DNA from: Mycoplasmataceae bacterium UBA3729
Lineage (GTDB): Bacteria; Bacillota_I; Bacilli_A; Mycoplasmatales; Mycoplasmoidaceae
Assembly (NCBI GenBank): GCA_002372615.1
Contig: DFHG01000008.1
Location: 36,894-100,893 of the forward strand
Length of the DNA: 64,000 bases
Direction of reading: 5' to 3'
The translations under genes were made by a program, and so were the position numbers. The notes beneath the pieces are model-generated. The model did not search any database and was not told the DNA's origin. It was given only the letters and a program-made list of their open reading frames with translations. Below are positions 32,417 to 44,827 of the stretch, piece by piece (positions within the stretch are counted from its first letter, which is position 1; each line of letters starts with the position of its first letter).

Positions 32417-33431
32417 ACATATTATCAAAAGATGCAAAGCATGCAAACAAATTTTATCATTAGATAAAAATTCAATCAGTTATGTAAAGAATCTTGATTT
32501 TGATTATTGTGAACGATGTTGAAATTTGATGCATTATTCACATGATTTACAAGAAAATCAAGCAAAACTTTTAGCTAATAAAAATATCAATGATATTGTT
32601 TTAAATGAAAAAGATATTGTATTTCTTATTAATGACATATTAAATATTAGTTTTGATTTAATAGAAAAATTTAAAAATAGGAAAAATGTAATCTTTATTT
32701 TTAATAAAGCTGATTTAGTTCTAGACAAATTTAATTATTTAAAAATTAAAAATAATTTAATTAATTTATTGGGAAGTATAGGAATTAAAAAACAGATTAT
32801 ATTTCTTACAAGTATTAAATCTAATCAAGGTATCAATTTAGTTAATCAATTTATATTAAAAACAGATTGGAAAATTAAATTATATTTTTTGGGTGAAACT
32901 AATGCTGGTAAATCTTCCTTGATTAATGCTTTAATTAAACTAAATAAAATTGATAAACAATCATTAATTACAAATAAAAATTTAAATACAACACTTAATT
33001 TTAACAAAGTTAAAATTAATCATCATATACTAATTGATGCTCCTGGTTGAAATTACACAACTAATATTTTTAAATATATTGAAAAAAATAATTTATTAAA
33101 ATTATTACAATTTAAAAAACCAACTAATGCATTCTTTTTAATAAAAAAAGATTCAATATACAATATAGGTAATTTATGTAACATCATTATTTATCCAAAA
33201 GACAAATGTTCTATATCTTTTAAGTTAGTTTTAAATTTAGATATTAAAAAACAATCAATTAAAAATGAAACGAAAAACAATAAATTTATTGAATATTTTT
33301 ATCAATCATCAGGAATTGATATTTTCCAAATCTCAGGTGTTGGTCAATTCATTATTAGAAATGCTGAAAAAATTATAATTAAGACATTTAATGATATTAA
33401 AATAGAAAAACTTGGTAATAGAATATGATAA
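32409..33431 (+). CDS. yqeH: Circularly permuted GTPase YqeH
   Basis: 340 aa. An N-terminal zinc finger (CKACKQI ... YCERCWNLMH) precedes a permuted GTPase core in which the G4 motif FNKADLV comes before the P-loop YFLGETNAGKSSLINALIK and the G3-like ILIDAPGW. The permuted G4-G5-G1-G3 order is characteristic of the YlqF/YqeH group. YqeH assists 30S assembly. It overlaps both parC and nadD. Confidence 0.88.
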
Positions 33432-34468
33432 AACAAAAAATTTTAATATATGGTGGTAGTTTTGATCCAGTACATAATGGACATATTGCACTTTTAGCTA
33501 ATGCTAAAAGAGAAATTAAACCTAATATTACTTTTGTTGTGCCTTCAAAAATTCCACCTTTAAAAAGCACTAAAACAAATATAAGCCAAGTAAAAGATAG
33601 AATATCAATGTGTAAAATTTTGTGCAAAAAAGTTGGGGGAGCTAAGATATTAAAGTATGAAATAGATTCTAAATCTAAATCTCCATCATACACATATAAA
33701 ACAATTAAATACATTAAATCAAAATTTAAAAATAGTAAGATTTATTTATTAATTGGTGCAGACCGATATATAGATTTTAAAAAGTGAAAAAATTATCAGT
33801 ATATTCTCAATAATACTCAATTGGTTGTTGGTAATAGAGATAATATTGATAACATACCTGAAAAAGCAATAATCTTTTTAAAATTCAAGAAAGTACATAC
33901 ATCTAGTCAAGAATTACAAAAATATCCAAATAAAAAATATTTACCTAAAGAAATTATGCAATATATTAGCAATAATGGTTTATATATTGAACAACAAATT
34001 AAACCTTTAATGTCAATTAAACGATTTGAACATATATTAAGAGTGAAAGATACTGCAATTGAAATTGCTAAGTCATTGAATTACAAAAAATTAAAAGAAG
34101 TATATATTGCTGCTATGTATCATGATGTTTGCAAAGAATTTACCGATAGTGAATTAATTAAATATGCAAAAAAATATAATAAAAATCATTTTCCAACAAT
34201 ACATACATTACATGGATTAAGTGCAGCTAATTATATTAAAGACAAGTTCAACATAACTAATAAATTAATTTTAGAAGCAATTAAAAATCATGTTATTCCA
34301 CCAAAAAAATGTTCAAAGTTATCAAAAATTTTATATTGTGCAGATAAACTTGAACCATATAGAACTAAAGAAGATGTTTCTAATAGGATTAAGTATTTAA
34401 AATTATCAAAAACCAATATAAACCAGTGTTTTTTGTTACTATATAATGAAATAAAGAGGAAATATTAA
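33425..34468 (+). CDS. nadD: Nicotinate-nucleotide adenylyltransferase fused to YqeK-like HD hydrolase
   Basis: 347 aa. Residues 1-~185 are NadD: ILIYGGSFDPVHNGHIALL with the adenylyltransferase HxGH, and YLLIGADRYIDFKKWK; it makes nicotinate adenine dinucleotide for NAD. Residues ~195-347 are an HD domain: RFEHILRVKDTAIEIAKSL, AAMYHDVCKEF, TLHGLSAANYIK, AIKNHVIPP and ILYCADKLEPYR, as in YqeK, which hydrolyses symmetrical Ap4A. The fused form is known in Mycoplasma genitalium-type genomes. It ends sharing one base with mtnN. Confidence 0.93.
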
Positions 34469-35133
34469 TGAACATTGCCTTTGTTATTGCAATCCAGCAA
34501 GAAATTGGAATTGATTTTTTAAAAAAATGTAATAAAAAAAACATTAATGGTGTTGTTATTTACTCTATAAAGAATGGACAAAATAACTTTTATTTGATTT
34601 TTTCAGGTGTAGGAAAAGCAAATACTGCAAATACAATAAGTTTTTTAATTAATAAATTAAGTGTTGATAAGATTATTAATATTGGTACATGTGGTGCAAA
34701 TAATAAAAAATTAAAATATAAAGATATATTATTGATACATAAAGCAAAATATACTGATGTTGATGTAACAACATTCGGTTATAAAATAGGACAAATTCCA
34801 CATGAACCATTATGATTTATAACTTCAAAAAAAATTAATAAAGAAATACTTAATGTTGTTAATAAATTAAATTTCAAAATTATTCCTAATGTTTCATTAG
34901 GAACAGCAGATTCATTCTTATCTAATAAGATTAAAAATAATTTTTCAATTCATGATGTTGATGCAATTGATATGGAAGGTGCATCATGTTTACAAGTTGC
35001 TAATAAATACCATATTGAATGTTCATTAATTAAATTAATTGCTGATAATAAAGATGGTAATGAATGAAAAGTTAATACATTATCAATTAGTAAAATAATT
35101 TCAAAAATAATTAGTGAATTTATTTCTCAGTAA
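34468..35133 (+). CDS. mtnN: 5'-methylthioadenosine/S-adenosylhomocysteine nucleosidase
   Basis: 221 aa. It contains MNIAFVIAIQQEIGIDFLKK, IINIGTCGANNKKLKYKDIL, and DAIDMEGASCLQVA, which holds the catalytic Glu and Asp context of the family. It cleaves SAH and methylthioadenosine and so removes SAM by-products of the methyltransferases encoded here (RlmB, the DNA methyltransferase). The start A shares the nadD stop. Confidence 0.93.
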
Positions 35134-35135
35134 AT

Positions 35136-35819
35136 ATGAAAATAAAATTTGAAGCAAAAACAAGACCATGAAAAATTGCAATATGTGTAATTTTAATTTT
35201 TATCATATTTTTAATACTTTGGATTTTATTTTGTGAAATTGACATTTACAACCTTGATTGAATAGTTCCTCATAATGGAATTTTATGAAAAGGAAAGATT
35301 ACAGCAATAAATTATGATTGATTAATAACAAAATATCCAAACGCTATTGACCAATTAGAAATAAATAAATCAATTGAAATTTACAATAAAGGATCATTAA
35401 TATTTAATTGAAATTTATTATGGATATTCATTTTACCTATTGTTTTTTCAATATTATTAACATTAAGTTTACGAATATTAAAACTAGCAAATATTGATAT
35501 GTTACCATTTATTTTTAGTATTAGCATTTGTTTATTTGTTTTATTTGTCATATCCAATTTTATCCCATATTGAGAAAATAATCAATTGTGACGATGAATG
35601 GTAAGAATATTAATAAGTGTTTCATCATTTTTTATATTATTCTTTCCCACTAATTTTATTGTTGGTAAAATTATGTTCAAATCTAAAAATCACCAAAATT
35701 ATTTGAATAATTTAAAAGCAGAAAAAAATGCAATAAAATTAATCAATGAAGATTCAAATAATGCATTCGATCAATATAAAAAATCAAAAGATAAAGAAAT
35801 TACTTATATAGATACTTAA
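35136..35819 (+). CDS. Membrane protein of unknown function
   Basis: 227 aa. One hydrophobic segment near residue 15-40 (IAICVILIFIIFLILWILF), an extracytoplasmic loop rich in Trp/Asn, then three more around 90-175, followed by a charged cytoplasmic tail (KSKNHQNYLNNLKAEKNA). The family was not recognised. It follows mtnN after 2 nt, and its stop overlaps the uvrA stop on the other strand by 3 nt. Confidence 0.75.
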
Positions 35820-38659
35820 TTATTTTTAAAGATCTCATATAAATATTTTGCTGTATATGAGACATCTTTATATTTAATAATTTGCTCAGGTGAACCTGTG
35901 GCAATAACTTTACCACCATTATTCCCCCCGTCTGGTCCTAAATCAATTATGTAATCAGCACATTTTATAAAATCTAAATTATGTTCAATGACAATTAATG
36001 TTGAACCATTATCAACAATTCGATTTAAAACATTTAATAATTTAGCAATATCATCTACATGTAAACCAGTAGTTGGTTCGTCAAGAACAAGAATTGTATC
36101 TTTTGTACTATTTTTTTGTAAGAATTTTGCTAATTTAATTCTTTGTGCTTCTCCGCCAGATAAATTTGTAGAACTTGTACCTAGATTTAAATAACCTAAT
36201 CCTACATCCTGTAATAAAGTTATTTTATGATGAATGGAAGGAATATTTTTAAAGAAATCCACTGCTTCATTTACTGACATTTGCAATACATCATAAATGG
36301 ATTTTCCTTTATATTTGACACTTAGTGTCTCATCATTATATTTTTTTCCATTACATTCATCACATTTAACATATACAGCTGGAAGAAATTGCATGTCAAT
36401 CCTAATTACTCCATCTCCTTGACATTTTTCGCATCTTCCACCAGGAACATTGAAGGAGAATCTTCCTTTTTTATATCCTTTGGCACGTGCATCTTGTGTT
36501 GAAGCAAATAATTCTCTAATTTCATCAAAAACACCAATATAAGTGGCTGGATTACTTCTTGGAGTTTTTCCTATTGGATCTTGGTTAACAATAATTAATT
36601 TATCAACATTTGATATTCCAGAAATACTTTTTATTTTTCCGGTTTCAACAAATGGATTAAATAAATGCTTTTGTAAATTAGCTAATAGTGTATCTAATAC
36701 TAAAGTTGATTTTCCACTACCACTTACACCAGTTACACAAATGAATTTACCTAGTGGAAAAGTCACATCAATATTTTTTAAATTATTAGCACTCGCCCCC
36801 TTTATAGTAATGGTTTTACCATTACCACTTCTTCGTGCTTTAGGAATAGGGATAAATTTTTTATGTGAAAGATATTGACCTGTAATAGAATTTTTACAAT
36901 TAATGATATCTTGAATTGATCCACATCCAACTAATTTACCACCATTTTCACCAGCTTCTGGACCAATATCAATTAAATAATCAGCAGCACGCATTGTTTC
37001 TTCATCATGTTCCACAACAATAATTGTATTTCCTAAATCCCGCATCTTTTTTAATGCATCGATTAATCTACTATTATCTTTTTGATGTAAACCAATTGAT
37101 GGCTCATCTAAAACATAAATTATTCCAGTTAATACAGAACCAATTTGTGTAGCTAATCTAATTCTTTGTGATTCTCCACCAGAAAGTGTAGATGCTGAAC
37201 GTGATAATGTTATGTAATCTAACCCAACATTTTTTAAAAATAATAAACGGTTAATTATTTCACTAATAATTAAATTAGCTATTGATTTTTGATATTCTGT
37301 TAATTTTAAATCTAAAAAATAATCAAGTAATGTATTGATTGGCATGTCTGTTAATTCAATGATATTCTTATTATTTATTTTGATTGATAAAGCTTCTTTG
37401 GATAATCTTTTACCATTGCATGCTTTACATTTCTTTTCTACCATGAATTTACCATAAAATGACCTTAATAATTCACTCTTTGTATCAAAATATAAACGTT
37501 TTACATGATTAAGTATACCTTCATAATAATTACTACCTTGTCTTTTGATTCCACTATCTGATGTAATATTAAATTTAATTGGTTCATCTGAACCATAAAA
37601 AATATAGTTTAATTGTTTTCTTGATAATTCTTTAATTGGTTTATCTAATGGAATTTTGTAATGTTTCAACATTGATTCAAATTGCTGTCATTCAATATTT
37701 TTAGTACCGACCGTATTTTTATAATATTCAATTCCGCCTTCAGTAATAGATAATTCTGGGTTTGGTACCATTTTATTTTCATCAGGTTCAAATGTTACAC
37801 CTAATCCTTTACATACTGGGCAAGCTCCAATTGGTGAATTAAATGAAAATAATCTTGGTTCCATTTCAGGTATAGAAAAACCACAAATATCACATGAATG
37901 AGTTTCAGAAAATATATGTTCTTGATCATTAATAACAACAATGATTTTTTTATTACCATATTTTAATCCAGTTTCAATAGAATCATTAATCCGTGATTTT
38001 GTTTCATTATCATGGTGTCCAATAATACGGTCGATAACAATATCTATATTATGAAATTTATTCTTTTCTAGATTAATTTCTTCATCCAAAGAATAAATTT
38101 TATCATCAATTCTTACACGCAAGAAACCATTCTTTCTTAATTTATCTAATTCTTTAGCAAATGTTCCTTTTTGTTTTCTTACATAAACTGATAAAATTTG
38201 AATTCTATCATTCTCTTTAAATAAAGTATCAACTTGATTAGAAATTTGTTGGATTGTTAATGTTTTAATCTTACCATGTCCATTAGGACAAAATGGTTCT
38301 CCAATTCGTGCAAATAAAATTCGTAAGAAATCATAAATTTCAGTTACTGTACCAACAGTTGAACGAGGATTTTTGGAAGTTGATTTTTGACTAATAGCAA
38401 TTGTTGGAGACATTCCCTCTATTGCATCAACATTTGGTTTTTTATTACCACCTAAAAATTGACGTGAATATGTTGATAAAGATTCAAGATAACGTCTTTG
38501 CCCCTCAGCAAAAATAGTATCGAATGCTAAAGAAGATTTTCCACTACCACTAACTCCTGTAATAACAACTAATTTATTTTTAGGAATAGAAACATTAATA
38601 TTTTTAAGATTATTTTCTTTAGCACCAATAACTTTAATTATTTTTGTTGAATCTGACAT
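35816..38659 (-). CDS. uvrA: Excinuclease ABC subunit A
   Basis: 947 aa, full length. Two ABC ATPase modules: GVSGSGKSSLAFDTIFAEGQ near the N-terminus and GVSGSGKSTLVLDTLL in the second half, with signatures LSGGESQRIRLATQ and LSGGEAQRIKLAKFL. Zinc modules are visible as CDICG...CPVCKG and CEKCQGDG...CDECNGKK. It recognises bulky DNA lesions for nucleotide excision repair. The whole protein is one frame when TGA is Trp. Converges with the membrane protein gene. Confidence 0.97.
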
Positions 38660-38680
38660 ATCAAATCTAATTAAAATGAA

Positions 38681-39559
38681 TTATATTTTTTTATTAATTA
38701 TGTTTTCAATAACTTTATTTAGATTAGCGATATTAAAATTTTTTGTGCTTTCAGGATTAAGCATAAATATGTCATTAATTTTAACCATGCATTCAGTACT
38801 ACACAAATGATTTATGTTGAAAAAATTTCAACATTGTCGATCAAATGAAGTAAGAGCAAGATAATAGAAATTATTAATTAATAAAAAGTTATTATTTTGA
38901 AACAGTTTCTGAATTGTATTTAATTTATTTACATTTTCATTAGTAATAGAGAAATATTTTTCAGTAACTTGTGATAAATTAAATTTCCATGATTCTGCAA
39001 GCTTTTTAAAGATATTAAATTTTTGAACAATTTGATCATTGCTATCATCATAAAAAGTAAATGATAGTACATCTGTTTCTTTTAATATGTTATTTAAACT
39101 ATAAAAATTATCAACTCGCTTACAAGTAATTTGGTGTTCTTTTAAAAAACTATTAAATTTATAAGTAGAATTACAATAGCAATAATTTGTAGTTTTAGTA
39201 GAAAAAACTATACATAATGAAAGCATTATCCCTGTGTGAAAAAGCATTAATTTTTTGTTAGTGTCATCGATAGGAAAAAATGTTCTTGTTTTTGAAGAAG
39301 CATCATAAATTTCTGCACCATAATCACAAATATAATAACAATTTTTAACACAATTTTTTTGTAATAAATTATTGGTTAATAATGAAATATAACTTGCATT
39401 AGTAAGGATTATTGCATAATCAGTTTGATTTTTTTTTAATGCAAAATTAACAATTTCTATAGTACTAGAAAAGTTTGAACCAGCAATATCAAGAATAATA
39501 AAATTATTGATATTTTTAGAAATTTTAGCATCAATATGTTTTTTGTTATTCTTGATCAT
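38681..39559 (-). CDS. Degenerate HAD (Cof-type) hydrolase-like protein
   Basis: 292 aa. The layout resembles Cof-type HAD phosphatases: an N-terminal strand FIILDIAGSNFSSTIEIVNF where the normal DxDGT is reduced to DIAGS, then YAIILTNASYISLLTNNLL (motif II position), YYICDYGAEIYDA (like the NGA.I.d of Cof proteins), and no recognisable C-terminal GDGxND motif. The second catalytic Asp is missing, so phosphatase activity is unlikely. It lies between thrS and uvrA, 7 nt after thrS. Confidence 0.55.
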
Positions 39560-39566
39560 TACAATA

Positions 39567-41297
39567 CTATTTTTTATCTTTAATATCTTTACAAATTTTA
39601 TTTAGAAATTGTTTAAAGCTAACATTAACTTCATTTGTTTTACCATAACAACGGTATGTTACAGTGTTAGAATTTAATTCATTATCTCCTAATACTAAGA
39701 CATAAGGAATTTTGTTAAGTTGTGCATTTCTAATTTTTTTAGATAATCTTTCATCACTATTATCAATTTTTGCTCTAATGTTATATTTTAATAATTCAAG
39801 TTGCATTTTTTTAGTTTTTTCAAAATGTGTTATATCATTAATTGGAATTAATAATACTTGGATTGGTGATAATCATAATGGTAAAGCACCATTTGTTTGT
39901 TCAAGTAAGATTGATAAATATCTTTCAAATGTGCCAATTATTCCAGCATGAATAAATACAGGTCTACTTTTTTTACCATTTTTATCAATGTATTCAAGAT
40001 TAAATCTTTCTGGTAAAAGAAAATCTAATTGAATAGTTGATATAGTGATAATATGATTTAAGACAGTTTTCATTTGGATATCAATTTTAGGTCCATAAAA
40101 CGCAGCTTCACCAACAACTTTTTTATAAGGAACATTAAGTTTTTTAAGTGCTTTTTCTAACTGTTTTTCAGCATTTTGTCACATTTTTTCATTGTCAAAG
40201 AATTTTTCTTTATCTTTTGGATCATGTAAAGAAAGATCAATAGAATAAATTTTTGTTCCTAATGTTTTATGTGCTTCAAGTATGATTTGATATAAACGTG
40301 AAATTTCACTTTCAATTTGACTATGCATTAAAATGGTATGAGTATCAACCAATTGCATTTGTCTTACACGTTCCAATCCAGTTAATGCACCTGATGCTTC
40401 ATATCGATGTTGAATACCAAATTCAGCAATACGATAAGGTAATTCTTTGTAGGAATGAGGCTGTTGTTTATAACAAGTAATATGATGCGGACAACTCATT
40501 GGTTTCAAAACAAATTGTTCATTTTCAACTTTAATTACTGGAAACATATTTTCTCTATAATGATTTCAGTGCCCTGAAATTTTATATAGATCAACAGAAC
40601 CTAAAATTGGTGTTTGAACAAATTTATATTCATTTTTGAATAATAATTCACGACAATAATTTTCAATTTCAAATTTAATATTTGTTCCATTTTCTAGTCA
40701 AATCGGTAAACCTTGTCCAATAAGTTTGTCAAAGCAAAATAATTCAAGTTTTGCACCTATTTTACGGTGATCTCTTTGTGATTTTTCATTTAAAAATAAT
40801 TCATATTCTTTATATGCTTTATTATTTTCTTTTGCTCATCCATCAATTGCAATTAATTGTTCATTTTTTGCATTATTGTCAAAATATACACCTGAGATGT
40901 TTGTTAATTTAATAAAATTTGGATTTGGGAGTTTTTTATCATTAGTCGAATCAATAATATCAATAAATTTATCTCCAATTTTAATCAAATTAAATTGTTT
41001 TAATTTAGATTGATTAATTTGATAAAGTTTAAATTTATTGTTTTTAAAAATAGATTTAACATCATTTAATGATTTTTTGGTGTATGAGACATTAAGCGAT
41101 TTACAATACAATGCATTTAATTTGTTTTTAATAGTGCTAAAATCATTAGAAGATAATTTATTTTGTTTAGGTAATCAAAATGAATATCTAAACCCATCAT
41201 CAGTTAAAGTTAATCGGTCAATTTTTGCATTTGGAAATAAATCAACAATTCCACATGCAAGAAATTCTCCGGCTAATATATTTAATTTTTCATTCAT
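39567..41297 (-). CDS. thrS: Threonyl-tRNA synthetase, TGS-less and editing-defective form
   Basis: 576 aa, about 65 shorter than E. coli ThrRS. The catalytic core is normal: VLKPMSCPHHITCY with zinc Cys, FGIQHRYEASGALTGLERVR, PVFIHAGIIGTFERYLSILL with zinc His, and a C-terminal anticodon domain (YVLVLGDNELNSNTVTYR). The N-terminal TGS domain is absent. In the N2 editing domain the HxxxH is replaced (NILAGEFLACGIVDLF) and the DLCRGPH-like segment reads DIIDSTNDKKLP, so the zinc/editing residues are lost. This predicts Ser-tRNA(Thr) misacylation is not cleared in cis. Confidence 0.93.
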
Positions 41298-41319
41298 ATT
41301 TTTTAGTCCTTTCTAAAAA

Positions 41320-41649
41320 TTATTTTGTTTGAGTATTTTCTATACTAGATACGTCAACAATTTTGTTAACTAAAATACGCATTTTTACTTCATTAGAAGG
41401 TTTCGTTATCTTCGTGTGAAGTTCACCTTCAATAATAATCTTAGAATTAGGATTAGTTTTCATAATTTCAGCCAATTTATTTGAAAGTGGGGAAAGAGCA
41501 TAAATTGAAAAATAATCAATCCAAGTGAAATTAATCATTTTTCTTTCTTGTTTGATTTGAGCAAAAAATACGTGATCATTACTTTTACCAAATGAACCAT
41601 TAACTAATTCACCTTGAATTATTACTTTATTTAATAGTTTATTGCCCAT
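41320..41649 (-). CDS. SSB-like OB-fold protein (second copy)
   Basis: 109 aa from ATG 41649 (116 from the in-frame ATG 41670). MGNKLLNKVIIQGELVNGSF and IDYFSIYALSPLSNKLAEIM with IIIEGELHTKI match the strand order of SSB proteins, but it lacks the acidic C-terminal tail. The main ssb is at 12270. It may be a PriB-like or recombination-specific paralogue. It lies 22 nt upstream of thrS on the same strand. Confidence 0.65.
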   Translation of the reverse strand: MGNKLLNKVIIQGELVNGSFGKSNDHVFFAQIKQERKMINFTWIDYFSIYALSPLSNKLAEIMKTNPNSKIIIEGELHTKITKPSNEVKMRILVNKIVDVSSIENTQTK

Positions 41650-41679
41650 ATATACAGCCCATATATACATATGTAATTA

Positions 41680-41685
41680 TATAAT
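41680..41685 (+). promoter_or_regulatory. -10 box with probable leaderless start
   Basis: TATAAT ends 7 nt before ATG 41693, and no Shine-Dalgarno is present. Confidence 0.5.
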
Positions 41686-41692
41686 TGTATTT

Positions 41693-42727
41693 ATGTCTAA
41701 AACTTTTACACCAATATCAAATAAAAATATAAAATATAGAAAAGTAATTTCTTTTAGTCATTTTTATATTCGAAAACATAATTTCAAATCTGTTAATTTT
41801 ATTTTTGCTATATTAGGAATATTTATTGGCTTAGTAGGTGGGTTACTTTCAATTTGCCAAAATTTAGATGAAAAATGAGCAAATACACAACAACTATTTG
41901 ACCCTATTTGAGCACGAATTATTTTTAATTTTTTTCTATACTTCACAAATTTAACTAATATCTTATTAATTGTTTATTACATCCTTTTTTTAACTGCATA
42001 TCGAACAAGAATATTTAATTCAAATTCATTCACTATTGCTATCAATATTTACATAAATTTAGTGATGATTGTTTATTGAGTATTTATGTTCCCTTACTGA
42101 TTAATGGGAAAAATGCAAGAATTTACTATTTATCAAATAATTTATACTTTAATTTATCACTTGGTAACTCCTATATTTCATAATATTCACACTTATGCAA
42201 ATTCTAACTACCCTTATGATAAAAATGAGATTAATAAAAATTTGTTTAACTGTATTTACGGAAAAATTATTTGATTTGTTTTGTGGATATATGTAGTGGT
42301 TTATGGAGCAATTTTAATAAGTGTTAATTTTACTCCATTACCAAACTGGATTTTTAGAGGAGAAATTGAAGCTGCAATTGTAAATAAAAGTGGTGATTTT
42401 AATCATTTTTATTATTCAATTTATGGTGCATTTAGTAATATTAATAATAAATGTTATAATTGAGACTTCCATGATTTAGAACAAATAAAAATAACAAATG
42501 ATACAGGCAGTTTTACTCAATTAACTATGATATTCCCTATTGCTATCGCTTTTATACTAATTGAAAAAGTTTGCATTGCATTAAATAATTGATTAAACTT
42601 ACCTAAGACATTGGTTAAAGAACTTAAAAAAATAAATGATGAACATTTAAAATCACAAAGAAATCTTATTGAAAAATATTGAAAAAAATTCATTAGTGAT
42701 CATGAAAGAATATTTGAAAAAAGATAA
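41693..42727 (+). CDS. Polytopic membrane protein of unknown function
   Basis: 344 aa. About seven hydrophobic segments begin near residue 37 (FIFAILGIFIGLVGGLLSI), followed by FLYFTNLTNILLIVYYILFL, VMIVYWVFMFPYW, the IYQIIYTLIYHLVTPIFH segment, IIWFVLWIYVVVYGAILIS and a last one near 285. A charged C-terminal tail follows. The pattern FTNLTN.L....Y resembles mollicute DUF1600-type membrane proteins, but this is from memory. It overlaps truB by 26 nt. Confidence 0.72.
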
Positions 42728-43409
42728 TGGGAAAAATATTTTTTCAATTAATAAATCAACATTAGAAAATATAGGTATTTTTGCAATTAATAAACCTCTA
42801 AATTGAACATCAAATGATATTGTTCAATATTTAAAAAAATATTATAAGTTTAAAAAAGTTGGACATGGTGGAACATTAGATCCTTTTGCTACAGGTGTAT
42901 TAATAATTGCTATTAATGAAAATACAAAAAAATTAAATGAAATAATCAATCATGACAAGAAGTATTACACCAAAATTAAATTAGGAATACTTACAAAATC
43001 ATTAGACATGGAGTCTGAAATTATTAAACAAAAACCTTTTAACAAATCTCTTACTCAAAATGATGTAATTAATGCCATAGAGCAATTTAAAAAAGAATAT
43101 TGACAAACTCCCCCAATCTTTAGTGCTAAAAAAATCAATGGTGTTAGATCTTATAAACTTGCGCGTGCTAATTCAAAAATTAAATTAAACCCAGTTAAAG
43201 TCGAAATAAAAGAATATGAATTAGTAAATTTAGATAGTGAAAATGGAATTATTGAATTAATACTTAATGTTTCAAAAGGTTTTTACATTAGAAGTTTTAG
43301 TAATGATTTAGCTATGATGTTAAATACTGTTGGATCAGTACAAGAATTATGTAGATTAAAACAATCTAAATGAGACCTTAATAGTGCATTTGCTTATATC
43401 AAAAAATAA
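42702..43409 (+). CDS. truB: tRNA pseudouridine(55) synthase
   Basis: 235 aa, a short form lacking a large C-terminal PUA domain. Motifs: GIFAINKPLNWTSNDIVQYL, KVGHGGTLDPFATGVLIIAI with catalytic Asp, and YYTKIKLGILTKSLDMES. It modifies U55 in the T-loop of tRNAs. It overlaps the preceding membrane gene and is followed 14 nt later by eno, which has its own promoter. Confidence 0.94.
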
Positions 43410-43415
43410 TATAAT
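43410..43415 (+). promoter_or_regulatory. -10 box of the eno-pfkA-pyk cluster
   Basis: TATAAT immediately after the truB stop and 8 nt before ATG 43424, suggesting a leaderless mRNA. Confidence 0.5.
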
Positions 43416-43423
43416 TCTTTATT

Positions 43424-44827
43424 ATGAGTACTATATTTTTCAACAAAAATTCTAAATTTAAAATTGCAAGTGTTTTAGCATATGAAGTTATTGATTCAAG
43501 AGGTTGACCTACAATAGCTTGTAAAGTTACAACTAAATCAGGAGTTAGTGGCTTAGCAATGGTACCATCTGGTGCTTCAACTGGAACAAAAGAAGCATTA
43601 GAAATGCGTGACGGTGAAAAAAATAGATTTTACGGTAAAGGTGTATTAAAAGCAGTAAAAAATGTTAATGAAGCATTAGCTCCATTGTTAATAGGAATGA
43701 ATGTAAATGATCAAACTAAAATTGATCAATTAATGATTAATCTTGATGGAACAGAAAATAAGTCAAAATTAGGAGCTAATGCTATTTTATCAGTAAGTTT
43801 AGCATGCGCACGTGCTGCTGCAAATGCTAATAACTTACCATTATATGCACACATCCGTAAAAATATTATTAAACAAAATATTGATTTTTTTGATTTACCA
43901 GTTCCAATGTTGAATGTTATTAACGGTGGAGCTCATGCTGATAACACCATTGATTTTCAAGAATTCATGTTTGTACCAGTAGGAGCTAATTCAATTCATC
44001 AAGCATGTCAAATTTCTTCAGAATGTTTTCATGCTCTTGAAAAAATTTTAAAAGATAAAAAAGAATCAACAGGTAAAGGTGATGAGGGTGGTTTTGCACC
44101 AAATTTAAAAACAGCTGATGAAGCATTATCATTAATGGTAGAAGCAATTAAATTAGCAGGATATCGCGAAGGTATTAATAAAGATGTTGCTATTGCTTTA
44201 GATGTTGCTGCAAGTGAACTTTATGATACTGAATCAAAAAAATATATTTTTAAAAAAGCACTTGATGCGAATGTTTGATCAAAAGATCAAGCAATAAAAA
44301 CAACTGACCAAATGATAGATTATTTGAAAGAATTAACTATTAAATATCCAATTATTTCTATTGAAGATGGTTTAAGTGAAGATGATTGAGATGGTTTTAA
44401 AAAATTAAATGAATCTATTGGTGATCATATTCAATTAGTTGGTGATGATATTTTTTGTACTAATCCAAAATATTTACAAAAAGGTATAGAAAATAAAGTA
44501 GCAAATGCAATTTTAATAAAATTAAATCAAATTGGTACTTTAACAGAAACAATTAAATCTATTCAAATGGCGCAAAATGTTAATTGATGTGCTATTATTT
44601 CTCATCGTTCAGGTGAAACAGAAGATACAACTATAGCTGATTTAGCTATTGCATTAAATTCAAAACAAATTAAAACTGGTTCAATGTCAAGATCAGAAAG
44701 AATTTGTAAATATAATCGATTACTTTTAATTGAAAATGAATTAGGTGCAAGAGCTAAATATGATGGTTTAGCTTCTTTTTATTCAATTAATACAACTACT
44801 CCAAAGAAAGTAAACAAAAATGGTTAA
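43424..44827 (+). CDS. eno: Enolase
   Basis: 467 aa, somewhat longer than the usual ~430. It converts 2-phosphoglycerate to phosphoenolpyruvate. Motifs: AYEVIDSRGWPTIACKV (R-G-N-P-T usually; here G-W-P-T), MVPSGASTGTKEALEMRDGE, NVINGGAHADNTIDFQEFM, GDEGGFAPNL, SIEDGLSEDDWDGFKKL, and ISHRSGETEDTTIADLAIAL with the catalytic Lys preceding (ILIKLNQIGTLTE). First gene of a glycolytic run; its stop overlaps pfkA. Confidence 0.95.
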
